Positions 24,634 through 35,719 of a stretch of DNA of 64,000 nucleotides are shown here, one piece after another. Made by a program: the position numbers and the translations under genes. The stretch comes from Drechslerella dactyloides (taxonomy: Eukaryota > Ascomycota > Orbiliomycetes > Orbiliales > Orbiliaceae), in the NCBI GenBank assembly GCA_020064725.1, contig JAGTWJ010000019.1, forward strand, positions 1,674,001 to 1,738,000, written 5' to 3'. Positions within the stretch are counted from its first letter, which is position 1; every line of letters begins with the position of its first letter. Under the pieces are notes generated by a model. It was not told the DNA's origin. It searched no databases and saw nothing but the letters and a program-made list of their open reading frames with translations.

Positions 24634-26624
24634 ATGTACGAAAAACACGACACAGATGCTACCCTGAAAGATATCTCCCAAGAGGTCGGCCTCTCCAGGG
24701 ACGGCCTCTCCGACAATTGCTCGTCCGGCACGGGCGAAGTCGTAAGTCCAACATCTACCTACACGACAGGGGGTTGAGATATGACCTCGAAACGCACGTG
24801 ACGGACGGCAACTAAATCGGGACTTTTTCCACCAGCAGGTTGAGCTCAAGAAGCGGTTCACACTATGGAGTTGCCTGGCGATGGAGTTCGCCAGCATGGC
24901 CACCTGGGCCTGTCTTTACGTGACTATTGGTGTATGTGAGCAAATCGACATTCGTCTCCACCACGTCCAGTGTACAAATATGCAACGCAGATAAAGATGC
25001 AGCAAGAGTCTAATTCGCCTACCTCTATGCGCAGACCTCGATTGATTGCGGCGGGCCAGGTATGCAGATGCATATATACCATTTACGGTGCCTCTAAAAG
25101 GCGGTGGGAGCATGCAGGCTAATCGATAGATAGTGGGATTGATCTACGGCACGATTATTGTCACGGTGCTCAATACGCTGGTGGCCATGTCGATGGGCGA
25201 GTTCGCATCCATCATGCCGAAGGCCGGCGCGCAGCAGCTGTGGACGTGGGTCGCAGGTATGCAAATGTGTAGTCCAACATGTCAGTTTGATATCGTACTT
25301 TGCTGACTGGTACTCGCGCGTATAGGTGGGGAATATGGCCCGGTAATATCCTACTACACTGGATATCTCAACCTGCTAGGAGAAATCGCAATGTCGGCAT
25401 CTTGCGCCTTCAACTCGGCGCAACTCACCGGCGCAGCGATCGAGTACACAACTGGCGTGAGCTGGACCCGCTGGATGACCGTTCTGCTGTACTGGGCCTA
25501 CCTGGCAATCTCGCTCATCGTCAACTTCTACCCGCGCTATCTCGGCTCGTTCAACATCATGGGCTTCATCTGGCTGGTTGTTACGATGATCGTGACAATG
25601 ATCGTCTTCCTTGTGCTCGGGGAGCGCAAGCAGAGTGCTGAGTTTGTGTTTGGAACCTTTATCAATAATACCGGCTGGCCGAATGGATTTTCCTACCTTC
25701 TTGGTTTCCTGCCCATCGTCTACTCCATGGTATGAATCCCTCCTCCCATATTTGTATCACTTCGGAAAGCCCGCAAGAGCCAAAGTTAATCGTGTACCTT
25801 GCTAGACCGGCTTTGACAACGCTGCCCATCTGGCAGAGGAGCTCGAGGACCCCGAAGTCAACGCCCCCAGGGCCATGGTCGGCTCCGTCGCCATCGGCGG
25901 CGTCAGCGGCCTCATCTTCAGCATCATCATGCTCTTCACCATCCAGGACGTCAACGGCATGCTCGCCGCCACGCAGCCGTACGTGAAGATGTTCATCGAC
26001 CTCTTCAAGTCGACCATGGGCGGCAGCCTATTCGTGTGCATCGTCGGCGTGCCGATCAACATGTTCGCCGCCGCATCCATCACCGCATCCTCGTCACGGC
26101 TGGCGTGGGCGATGGCCTGCGACGGAGCCTTGCCTGGCAAAGACTACTTTTCGCGACTGTCCAAGACGCGGGCGGTGCCCATCCGCACCATCGTCCTGTC
26201 GGGCCTCCTCCAGGCGGTGCTGGGCGTGATCAACTTTGGCAACGAGATGGCGTTCGAGGCGATTCTCTCCGTTGCTGTTATAGCGCTGAATCTGTCGTAC
26301 GGGATGCCAATCTACTGTCTGTGGTTCCGCGGCCGCGAGCTGCTCGACCGGCTGCCGCTGCTTGGCACGACGCGAGGGTTCGGCGTGGACAGGCGCTGGA
26401 ACCTGGGGAAGTGGGGGTGGGCGATCAATATCGTGGCCGGGGTGTGGCCGGCGCTGTTGAGCGTGCTGTTCTTGTTCCCCGTGTATCTGCCCGCGCAGGG
26501 GCTGGTCACGGCGGAGGAGGCGAACTGGAGTATCGCCGTGCTGGGGGCGACAATGATCATCGCGACGGTGTACTGGTTCGTATGCGGGAAGCGCCAGTAC
26601 GTTGGCCCTGTCACCTCTCACTGA
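24634..26624 (+). CDS. APC-family amino acid (GABA/choline-type) permease
   Basis: Plasma-membrane amino acid or polyamine/choline permease of the APC superfamily, nearest in pattern to fungal GABA permease UGA4/GabA and choline permease HNM1; the substrate cannot be assigned. Six exons, 24634-24741, 24839-24931, 25035-25059, 25134-25256, 25326-25729 and 25806-26624, give 523 aa with about 12 hydrophobic helices. The third exon is only 25 nt and encodes TSIDCGGP between two membrane segments. Family signatures are GEFASIMPKAGAQQLW, the loop GFDNAAHLAEELEDPEVNAP and SSRLAWAMACDGALPG. The acceptor of intron 1 is a tandem CAGCAG at 24833-24838, so the protein may have one extra Gln. The last exon is GC-rich. 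Upstream lies a 1.6-kb non-coding region that could accommodate nitrogen regulation. Confidence 0.9.
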
Positions 26625-27326
26625 CCGAACGCCGGATGGATGGATGGATGGATGTTGGTGTTTGATATGTATACAACGGGTACGGACGATTGGATAGGTG
26701 GGGTGATTGGAGGTAATGATAATATATTGTAAATAGCGATACGGAGCGATGAACGGACGGACGACAGCGACGGATGGATGTGTATACGGCATGCATGGCG
26801 TTGAGCGGGCGTTACGTTCCACAAGGTATTTTTTTATAATTAATTCAGTCTTACATGATAGCAAGCTTGCCAGAGAATTTAAATTTCTGTATATGCATAT
26901 TTCGTATTCCCAACTTTTTGATGCTACAGTAATTATTGCGCATGCATATCGCACGATCGTATGTTTAGCTACTCACGGCGCTCGCTCGCTGTTAGTGACC
27001 GAGCCGCCTCTTCCCCCGGTCGATGCATCGACGTCATTCATTAATATCCTTTTCTAGATGAAACGCCGGAACGCCCGGTTCAAGGAGACAGAGAAAAAAA
27101 ATATCGGAAAAGCAAAAAAGTCCAAGTGGAGGATAGAGAATACAATAAAGAAGAGACATTACCCAATTCAATCGCCCACATGAACTCCAGTATATCGGTA
27201 ACAAGCACGCATATTCAGATCATTCATCCTCACCTTCCGCCATCCTGTACAAATATCATCCAGCTTCTTTCCTTCGATTATCGGTAGATGAGAAATGCGG
27301 TAAGTTCAAGCTGACGGTCGTCGCCT
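26625..27326. other. Convergent 3' flanks, permease / Iec1-like gene
   Basis: This 700-bp stretch separates two convergent genes. It begins with a GGAT tandem repeat and is AT-rich around 26.8-27.2 kb. No gene was recognised. Confidence 0.6.
26634..26654 (+). repeat. GGAT tandem repeat
   Basis: About five GGAT units start 10 bp after the permease stop codon. A simple microsatellite in the 3' flank. Confidence 0.8.
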
Positions 27327-28496
27327 TTATCGTGTGGCATCCTCGTCCGTCGCGAGAAAGTTCTTCGCTTCGTCCCCAAGGTCGACTGAGATCAGCCCCT
27401 CCAGCGCCATCTCCTTCTTGACCCACGCCCGGCGACGCTTATCCTCCAGCGTTTTCTTTTCAGCCTCCAGGCTTGTCTTCTCCTCGAGTGTCCAGACCAT
27501 CTTCCGTCGCAAGAGCTTGTAGAGCTCCTTTGGCGGCAGCTTGATCTCGTCGAGGTCGAACCCGTCCTCGGGGCTGTAGTAGTTAACGTCATCCTTCTTC
27601 TTATCTTTGCTGCCGTTAGCGACGCCGTTGGAGCTGGTGCTGCCGCCGCCGGCATCGTCGTCGTCCTCGGACTGCGGCTGCGGAGAGGGCGAGAGGGAGG
27701 AGTATTCGTCGTCGTCTCTGTCGTGGTCGATGTGGTCGTGGAGATGTGCGGAGATGTTGAGCGGGTGGTTCGGGTGGGATTTGGGGATCGGGTCCGAGGG
27801 GCGGAGAGCCTCCGTTTCGTGAACGGTGCGCATATGCTTCGCGAGGGCGTCGGATCTAGTAAACGAGCGATCGCACTCTGGTACAAAACAAATACGGTCA
27901 GCAAATCGTCAACTCCAAAAGTCGATTCCCTTATATTCGTCACGAATCATGTGGAGGAAGACGCATGCATGAACGGAGGAAGGAAGGGGTTTCTCACCAG
28001 GCAGTGTGCAGTAGAAGGGCTTTTCGCGCGTGTGGCTGCGCATATGTGCCTTGAGCGCGTACCCGCTCGCGTGCGACATGCCCTTGCGCGTACAGTCGTC
28101 CCACTCACACGCATACTTTGCGCGGCGGGTGCCAATGTGCTCGTCGTGGATGTGCTTGACAAGGTCGTCCATGTTGCCGAGGTCCTTATCGCAGCCCTCC
28201 CAGCGGCAGACGGTGACCTGCTCGCCGTGCTCGTCATCTTCGCGGGGGGTGCCGGGGACGGAACCGGAGGTGTCGGACGAGATGTCGGAAACGGGGATGG
28301 ACAGCGGGGAGCGAGGGGCTTCTTCGGTCGCATCGTCATCTGCCGCGCCGTCGCATTTGAATGCGGTGGAGGCCGAGCGCTTAACTGGGATGATGGAGTC
28401 GGCGGGAGGCGACGGGGACGCGGAGAAGCTCGAGAGCTCGGAGGATGCTGGCGAGGAGGCCATCTTGGGCGAGGCTTTGTGGTGACGGCGGCTCAT
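27327..28496 (-). CDS. C2H2 zinc-finger protein, INO80-complex Iec1-like
   Basis: Nuclear protein resembling Schizosaccharomyces pombe Iec1, a zinc-finger subunit of the INO80 chromatin remodeller. Two exons, 28496-27998 and 27877-27327, give 349 aa. The 120-nt intron (GTGAGA donor, GCTGAC branch, ACCAG acceptor) falls inside the third finger and joins FYCTLP to ECDRSFTRSDALAKH. Three GLI-type fingers with C-x4-C spacing lie at about residues 97-120, 130-155 and 162-187. An acidic, Ser-rich linker follows, then a conserved C-terminal block (YYSPEDGFDLDEIKLPPKELYKLLRRK) and a Lys/Glu coiled region. The start is the ATG giving MSRRHHKASPK; another ATG 11 codons later is also plausible. Membership of INO80 is inferred from the finger array and the C-terminal block. 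Confidence 0.8.
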
Positions 28497-29203
28497 TGGG
28501 AGCGATGGGGAAGGGCGTGGTGACAATTGCGGTGATGGTGATGGCGGGTGATGGTGGAGGTGGGCGTGGGAGAAAGTTGGAGGTTGAGGACGAATGTGGT
28601 GATCGTTGCTGGCCAATTTCGCTGTGTTGGCAGCCACCACAAAAACAACACGCCAAACGACGCCGGCTTCCATCTTCACCTTCGACACTCCACGATCACG
28701 ATACTTCGATGTATACTCGCTCGCAGATGGGAACAAGAGGTACCTAGTCCCTGTGCATTGTTCTCTGATCGTGCTGCAAGCTAAATTACACTCGCATTCA
28801 GTATCTCCAGCGGCAGATGAGGCTTTCCACTCTCAAAGCAGCGGCCCGTCGACGGCCGAGACAAGTTTGACAGACCCGCTTGCCCACCGATGACGACAGG
28901 CTGCAGCGCCCACCAATGCAAAGACGGCCCGCCAATCCCAGCTGGCGACAGCATCAGGCATCTCTGCGCCAGGCGACCGCTCCCACCTGTCGGGATTATA
29001 TATATATCGCATCTCCGTCGGTCTCGATCCACGTATACAGCCCTAGGTACCAGCTGTTCCAACAGACGCGGATATTTAAACATCCAATAGCGACCCCGCG
29101 GGCATCACTCGACCCCGCAGACGGCCCCGTTCCAACGATTGGCCAGTGCCGACACCGCATCGAGTCCATTGCCTTGTGCAACCGCATCGCATACATCCAC
29201 ACG
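28497..29203. promoter_or_regulatory. Divergent promoter region, Iec1-like / amidotransferase-like
   Basis: A 707-bp region between two head-to-head genes. It should carry both promoters. No element could be identified with confidence. Confidence 0.5.
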
Positions 29204-30161
29204 ATGCAGCCGCCAATCCGCATCGCCGTGCTCGAGAGCGACGCGCCCTCGCCGGCCTTCCAGTCGCAGTTCGGCACGTACGGCGACACCATCATCCGCC
29301 TGCTGCGCACGTCCTGCGTCACGCTCGACCCGCCGCTTGACCCCAACGAGCTGGTCTTCACCAAGTGGGATGTCGAGCGGAACCCGGATTACTACCCTGA
29401 GCTTGACGATATCGATGCCATCTTCCTCTGCGGTGTCCGTAAGTTCAGATATATATATATATATACATATAAATGCAAATTCTCGTCGGATACCCCAACT
29501 CACGGATACATGTAGACGACCTGCTGCCTCCCAACGCCACGGACTCAACTCCGTGGATCATCAAACTCACAGACTTCACGCGCAAGATCCTCCTCGAGCA
29601 AGACCGTGTCCGCGTCATCGGCGTCAACTTCGGCCAGCTAATCATCGGCCGCGCGCTCGGCTGCGTCGTCGACCGCACCCCGCACGTCTGGGAAGCCTCC
29701 ATCACAACCGTCACCCTCGCCGACGTCGGGCAGAAAGTCTACGGGAACGACCACCTGGTGCGGCCACTCTCCCCTCCACATTAACACCCAGGCCACCGAA
29801 TTATAATTGTTATTCCGCTAACACGCATGCACTATGTATCCAGAGTATAATGCATCTGCACCGCGACTCCCTCGTCACACTACCCGTCAACCCCTTCCCC
29901 CAGCTCCCCGAAGCAACGCTCGACATCGTCGGAGAAACGGACACGTGCGCCGTGCAGGGCGTGTACACGCCGCGCAAGGTGATCAGTCTCCAGGGTGACC
30001 CGGAGCTCACGGCGGAGATGATGGTGGCGCTGGTGCGCGAGCGGATACAAGGGGGGCATTACACGAAAGACTTTGCGAGCGATGCCGTGCGGCGGGCGAA
30101 TTTGCGGAACGACGGGGTGGCGATTGGTGCGGCCTTCTTGCGGTTTCTTCTGGAACCGTGA
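29204..30161 (+). CDS. Class I glutamine amidotransferase-like protein, catalytic residues lost
   Basis: A type 1 glutamine amidotransferase fold (GATase1, flavodoxin-like). Three exons, 29204-29438, 29516-29757 and 29844-30161, give 264 aa. The introns are 77 nt (with an internal TA repeat) and 86 nt. The fold is recognised from the N-terminal RIAVLESDAPSP, the nucleophile-elbow region VRVIGVNFGQLIIGRALG, the SIMHLHRDSLVTLP segment and the C-terminal ISLQGDPELTAEM. In active relatives the elbow reads G-x-C-x-G-H and the C-terminal motif reads G-H-P-E. Here the nucleophilic Cys is Asn, the following His is Gln, and the catalytic His is Asp; only the Glu remains. The reading frame and splice sites are intact, so this is a candidate pseudoenzyme and not a broken gene. 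The native partner or ligand is unknown. Confidence 0.85.
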
Positions 30162-30361
30162 GTGAACTTCAATTTCGTCCATACGGTCTGTCGTAGATGA
30201 ATCTTTTGAGTGGCATTTATATCGTATCGTTATATGGGTCCGGTTTCATCAATGTCGATATATAGTTCATCTCGTCAGTTAATTGAGCAGTGGCAATCTA
30301 TCGTGCACATATCCATCAAAATCACCCTGCTATCCACCATCGACATATAAAGGACTATCAT

Positions 30362-31438
30362 CTACGCTTTCCGGTACATGCTGGCCGTCCCACCCTGATG
30401 CGACGGAAATACCAGCGTGTCGGCAATAACCACATTCTCCCGCCGCCCAGCCACAAACACGACGACCTCAGCGATATCCTGCCCCGTCAAGGGCTCGACG
30501 CCAGCGTAGACGGCGTCCGCTTTCTCCTTGTCGCCGCGGAAGCGGACGAGCGAGAATTCGGTCTCCACCTGTCCCGGATCCACAACCGCCACTCGGATTC
30601 TGCCAGTATATGACTATTAGCACATATAACCCATAACGTTGAATCGATGCATAGAGATATATTATAGATGTGGATGAGTGGGTGAGTGCATACCGCGTGT
30701 TAATCAGCTCCTTCCGCATCGACTCTGTAAACGCGCGTACCGCCGCCTTTGTCGAGCAGTATATCGAGCCGCCGGGGTACGGCTCCCGTCCCGCGATCGA
30801 GCCGACGTTGATGACCGTGCCGGTATTGCGGGCCTTGAAGATCTTGACGGCCGCTTGCGTCATCTGGGGTACCCATGCAATGAGCAAATCGATATATAAG
30901 ATATGGAGCTCGCTGGCAGGGATAGAAGGGATGGAATTGTATACATACGTTAATCAGGCCTGTGACGTTTGTCGAGTACATGATGTCGACGTCCTCCTCT
31001 GCGATATCCCCAACGTGTTCGAGACCCTTGACCAAACCGCTATCATAAAATATTCGTTAGCATATGATACCAAGTATTCTACCTACAAAGTGCGAGGAAT
31101 CGATAGATGGATGGATGGATGGCTGAAGATTCCACTCACGCATTATTCACCAAGATGTCAAGCTGGTCCCGCCACTCCGCCGGCAACTCCTCCCAGAACC
31201 TCTTCACATCCGCCGCATCGCTCACATCCAACCGCGCAACGAGCACCTCGACCATCGGCGCAGCCTCACGAATCTCCGCCTTGAGCATCTCCAGCACATC
31301 AACCCGCCGCGCCGTAGCGATGATTCGAACGTCCGGTGCTGTGCGCATGAATTCCAGCGCCGTCGCACGGCCAATGCCGCTTGATGCCCCGGTTATCAAA
31401 ATCGTCTTGCGCGAGAGGCGCTGTGCTACGGTCGACAT
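30362..31438 (-). CDS. Short-chain dehydrogenase/reductase (NADP-dependent type)
   Basis: Classical SDR similar to yeast YMR226C and bacterial YdfG (NADP-dependent hydroxy-acid dehydrogenases). Four exons, 31438-31140, 31039-30949, 30863-30694 and 30599-30362, give 265 aa; introns are 100, 85 and 94 nt. Visible features are the cofactor motif TGASSGIG, an ARR sequence after strand two that favours NADP, NNAG, the catalytic Ser in NVGSIAG and the Y-x3-K in YCSTKAA, followed by PGQVETEF. The frame stays open upstream of the chosen start, and an ATG at 31663 would add 75 residues rich in Arg, Ser and Ala with a single Glu and ending RGIRTAT, which resembles a mitochondrial presequence. Both cytosolic and mitochondrial forms are therefore possible. 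Convergent with the amidotransferase-like gene, 200 bp away. Confidence 0.92.
31105..31122 (+). repeat. GGAT repeat inside an SDR intron
   Basis: A short GATAGATGGATGGATGGATGG run lies within the first intron of the dehydrogenase gene. Simple sequence. Confidence 0.7.
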
Positions 31439-32907
31439 TGTAGCTGTCCTGATACCTCTGCTCGCGGGTCCGACGTTGCTTAATTCAGTTCTGTAGCTGC
31501 AGCTGGTATGCCGTCGTAGCAGAGCGAATGCTAGTGGTGAGATCGCAATCGGTGAATGCGAGTGCAGATGTCGACAGCGGGGCAGATTGATGGCAGCGGG
31601 GCGAAGGTGGGGCTTTGACACCGCAGCTGCGAGACGGAATAACTTGACGCGCGAAGCGGGCATGCAGCCGGTCTCACTCCTGAATCCGCGCCGAACCAAC
31701 GGCAAGTCAACGATTCGAATGCCTTGACGATGTATCTACACCCAGCTCAGTGCACTCAGCTCTGGTGTTTCTGTCGCAAGCTCGATTGATCGATCAAGCC
31801 GTAGCATGGAATGCCAATTGAACCCTAAGCGCCGCTGGATACTACAACTTACTGAGGTTCCGAAAGACACGGTCCGAAACTTAGCGTTATATACCAAGTG
31901 CTTGGGTATGTCCTGCTACCGAGGTTCTCGCAGAGTAGAGTAGTCGAGTCGAGTGAAAGATGGTGGGTCTCGCAAGCGGAAAAACTCCGGCCGCCATGCA
32001 TTCGGCATCGCGTAATCAATGTTCCCGGCCGGTTCAACACCACCCGCTCGCTAATCCAACATCTCCATTGCCTCCCGCAGCATCGTAGGCCGAATGTGCG
32101 CACAAGGGCTCAAGATGCGCAAAGAAGAATACACATGGCATCGCTACGTCAGATGGTGAGATATCGAAATACATCTGCAACGAAGCAAGAGCATCTTTTC
32201 CGCTTCAATTCGCATTTTCAGATCGACCAACCGCCAAATCCACACCACTATGTATACCTCACGCATGCGAATCCTCAGAGTAATTAATATGCACACGAAA
32301 AGCAAACAAGTTCCGATGCAAGAAAATCCACAAGCAGTTATGATAATGCACACACCGGTACCGCAGGACCATCCAGTGAGAAAAACAACAAGGAACAAAA
32401 ATATTTAAAACCACAACGATACATTACAATATAATGAATGCGTCGTCGATAGCGCAACGGAACGAGACAATTAGCAGCCGAGCATTCAATGCCGGGCTGG
32501 TAATAAGGGGGGAGGAATCGCTAGATATGCATGCTACATACAAGTGATGAGGACATACATATCTTGGGGGTGTCCGACTCGTTATCTGTGGGGGGCGATA
32601 TCATGCTGGACGGGAAATGCCATTGGCGGGATGTGCCGTAGGCGGGTAATTCCGTGGGTTAGGGTCAATGGTCGGGCACGGATTCAGGGACAGGGGTTAA
32701 GGTAAGAAAAAGGACAGTAGTACATGGGATAGAAAGAAAAAATCGATCCTCGTGAATCTGTGAGGGGGTTATGTTCTTAGAATAAGGAATTTTGCAAACC
32801 GATGCCGTGAACAACCGCCTGCTAATAGATCATTACGCATCAAAAGGTGGATATGGTTGTGCAAGAGAGTATGAGAGAGAAATATGGCCAACAGCAGGAG
32901 TGAGAGG
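31439..32907. other. Intergenic region COT1 / SDR
   Basis: This 1.47-kb gap separates two minus-strand genes. It holds the SDR promoter (possibly including the presequence-like open frame up to 31663) and the COT1 3' flank, which is A/G-rich around 32.5-32.9 kb. No gene was recognised. Confidence 0.55.
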
Positions 32908-34859
32908 TTAGAGCCCGCCGGCACGATTGAGCTGGTCGCTAGAGGCACGTTAGCTAAATGCGACCATCTGCTGTAGGGCCTCGCGTGGGGAACTTACAAT
33001 CGTTTGTACGTGTAGCCGATAAACGGCAGGCCGGTCTCCTCGCCGGGACCAGGGGGCTGAAGAGTGCCCTGTTGCTGGGCAGCACGCATGGCAGCGACCG
33101 CGGGTGCATCGGGAACGTTCTCGAGATCGTCGGTGGGGAAGTAGGTCGTGTCCGTCATGCTCTTGAGCTGCGGCTTAAACGGTGCATCAATATTGCGAAG
33201 ACTATTCCAATCGACCCCGGCAAAGAATGGATGCGCCTTGATTTCCTCAGCACCGTTTCGACCAAGACGCTTATCGGCGGATGTGATCAAGTTTCGGATG
33301 AGATCCTCGGCCTCAGGCGAGAGGTGAATCTCCTCAGGGAAATACAGAGACTCTTGCCAATTGACGATCTTTCGGTACGTTTCGTGTGCTTCCTCGGCAC
33401 AGAAGGGCGGCCAACCGATCAGACACTCAAACATGATTGTGCCAAGGGACCACCAGTCGCATGCCTGCCCGTACCCTTGATGTATAAAGATCTCGGGGGC
33501 GATGTAGTCGGGCGTTCCAACGGTCGAGTACGCCATCACACGTCGGGACTTTCTCCACGTATTGACCTGGTTCCTGTTAGAGATGGTCAAGTGGATGGCA
33601 TCAACCATGACGGAGTTCCGGTCACTCTTCGCTGCCGACGGAGCTTGGGCCTTATCGAGAAGCTTTTGGTAGTAGGCCTGGTCGTGTGTCTTGTGGAAAC
33701 CAGTCGACAAACCAAAATCGGAAAGCTTGATGTGGCCGTTGATATCGATCAGGATGTTGTCCGGCTTGATGTCTCTGTGTGCCACGGGGCCTTGGTCAAC
33801 GATGAGTCCCCTCGGAGTTGACATGATGTGCCACCTACCGATGAATGAAACCAAGTTTGTGAACGGCTTCAATTGCCAGAACGCACTCGGCCATGTAGAA
33901 ACGAGTGACGTCCTCACTGAAAACTTCGTACTTAATCAACATCGTCATCAGGTCGCCGCCGGGCAAGAACTCCATGATCAGGTACAAGTAGACTGCATCC
34001 TGGAATGAGTAGAAGAGGTTGACAACCCATGGGCTGTCAGCTTCCGCGAGAACGTCTCTCTCGGCTTTTACATGCGCCAGTTGATCCTTCTTACTAAAGA
34101 GGAGAAGCACGAAGTCTTAGTATCATGTTGGTCCGATGCAGAGACAAGCTTGGGGGATACTTACAACATCTCTGTTTTGAGAAGGGTCTTCATCGCGTAT
34201 ATTTTGCCGGTGTCCTTCTTCTGCACGAGCCTAACTTCGCCAAAGGCCCCCTTTCCGATGACCTTGACCGTGTGGAAGTCATCTGGGGACATGCGGGTTC
34301 GTCGCAAACGGAGGAACTGAGATTCTTGGTGCCCGAGATTAGCGCGCTGCCTGTTCTTCCGTTCCTCCGGCGCCCTAACGTCTTGCGCGAGCCGATTTTC
34401 GAGATCATTGCGGCTGTGAAGTTGGGCTCAAGTCAGCGGACTGTCCGAGTCACCAGCGGGGTTCAAGATATCTCCGTCCTACCGAGTGTTGCGTTCGAGT
34501 GCGTGCTGGACGTTCTGCTTGTAAAACAACTCGACTTTGAGCTTGCAAGCGGTGGCTCTTTCGCGAGTGATCGGTTGAAAGTTCGACGGGTCGCGGGGGA
34601 TGGTCACGTAGTCTTCGTCGCGGGTATTGCTGCCCAAGCTGCCGGCGGTTCGCGGGCGCTGTTGACCACCATTGGAGGCGCTGTTGACTGGGAGGGCGCT
34701 GCCAAAGCCACCGGACGAGCTTGTCTGGTCGATGTACATTTGCTGGGGGTTCTGAGGCATTGTGATCTGCTGCTGACCGAAGCCTTGACCGCCCTGCTGG
34801 GGGAAGTACTGGCCTTGGCCGAACATGCCCTGGTTGTTTTGGCCCGGGTTTCCATACAT
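32908..34859 (-). CDS. cot-1: NDR/LATS-family serine/threonine kinase COT1 (Orb6/Cbk1)
   Basis: AGC kinase controlling polar hyphal growth with MOB partners. Five exons, 34859-34483, 34413-34165, 34093-33839, 33774-32998 and 32938-32908, give 562 aa; introns are 69, 71, 64 and 59 nt. Order: a Gln/Gly/Asn-rich N-terminus; the MOB-binding region (RERATACKLKVELFYKQNVQ); the kinase domain with IGKGAFGEV, YAMKTL, HRDIKPDN and DFGLSTG; the NDR-type insert before the activation loop; MAYSTVGTPDYIAPE with the activation-loop Ser; and the C-terminal hydrophobic motif FIGYTYKRF with its phospho-Thr. The last intron splits that motif's final residue, and the 31-nt last exon encodes DQLNRAGGL. The frame is open to an ATG at 35171, which would add 104 residues; I prefer MYGNPGQNN. 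Confidence 0.96.
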
Positions 34860-35719
34860 CGCGGCTGGAGATGGAGGGAGCGTGCGTGAAAGAGGAGGTA
34901 ATAAGGGGAGAGATGGGCCTAGCGATGGAGCTTGAGCGGAGCTTCGGATGGGAGCTGGCGGTAGGGAGTGTGGAATCGGATCTGGAGGAGGGTTGATGAG
35001 GGAGCGAGCTATCGCTATAGCGATGGCGATGGGTGAGGAAGGAGGGAGGGAGAGAAAGAAGAAGAAGAGGAAGAGGAAGAGAGAGAGACGGAGAACGGAG
35101 CTGCTGTTGATATCGAGACGGAGCGTCGACGTGTGGAGCCAGCTGCCAGGAGGCCACAACACACAACACATCCGCCGCCCTCACCACCCGGCCCCATTCA
35201 CGACTCCATCTCCAGCTTCATCTCCAGCTTCACTGGTCTTCTTACGTGTCCGCTAGCCAGGTGAGTACCCTGCCTATCCAGTGTCAATTCGGGCTTCCAA
35301 CTGACGTGGGCGTAGGCATTTTGTCCAGCAGCCTCTGCTGCATGCACACGGGAGCTCACCGATACGAGGCCCGCCTGACCCGAGACGACCTCGGAGAGAA
35401 ACACCATCACCAGCATCTACGTCGCCCTATCACGCCAATTGGCTCGTACAATCCATCGCTCGAGCCGGCAAGCTCTCGCTATTCATTCAGACCTGCCCCG
35501 AAGCTCCAGCATCACTGCCACATCTGCTCCCCAGCTGTCCGTCGTCGCGGAGCCTCAATTAACCATCTTGAACCGACCAATCAAACGCGCAGCCGTCGCT
35601 TCCAAAATTTTTCCCACACAACGTCCGCAGCACCTTCGCATTCGATTCGCCAGCTCCACGACTTCAATTGACCTCCACAGCGGGGCCACCTGCGGCGGAC
35701 CGACCGCCCTCCAAACACC
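34860..35719. promoter_or_regulatory. Divergent promoter region COT1 / uS11m
   Basis: An 860-bp head-to-head region. At about 35034-35098 the plus strand is almost pure purine (pyrimidine on the COT1 sense strand), a common feature of fungal promoters and 5' leaders. An in-frame ATG for COT1 lies at 35171. Confidence 0.55.
35034..35098 (+). repeat. Polypurine tract in the COT1 leader
   Basis: About 65 bases that are almost only A and G on the plus strand, mixing GGGA and GAAGAA units. It lies 175-240 bp upstream of the chosen COT1 start codon. Confidence 0.75.

Noticed and set aside
29139..30161. 340-codon plus-strand frame through the amidotransferase-like gene
   Set aside because: It reads the first exons in the wrong frame and only joins the true frame in the last exon; the three-exon model restores the fold.
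32958..33821. 287-codon plus-strand frame opposite COT1
   Set aside because: Antisense shadow of the kinase exon.
34125..34889. 254-codon plus-strand frame opposite the COT1 N-terminus
   Set aside because: It crosses COT1 introns and exons on the opposite strand with no domain; shadow.
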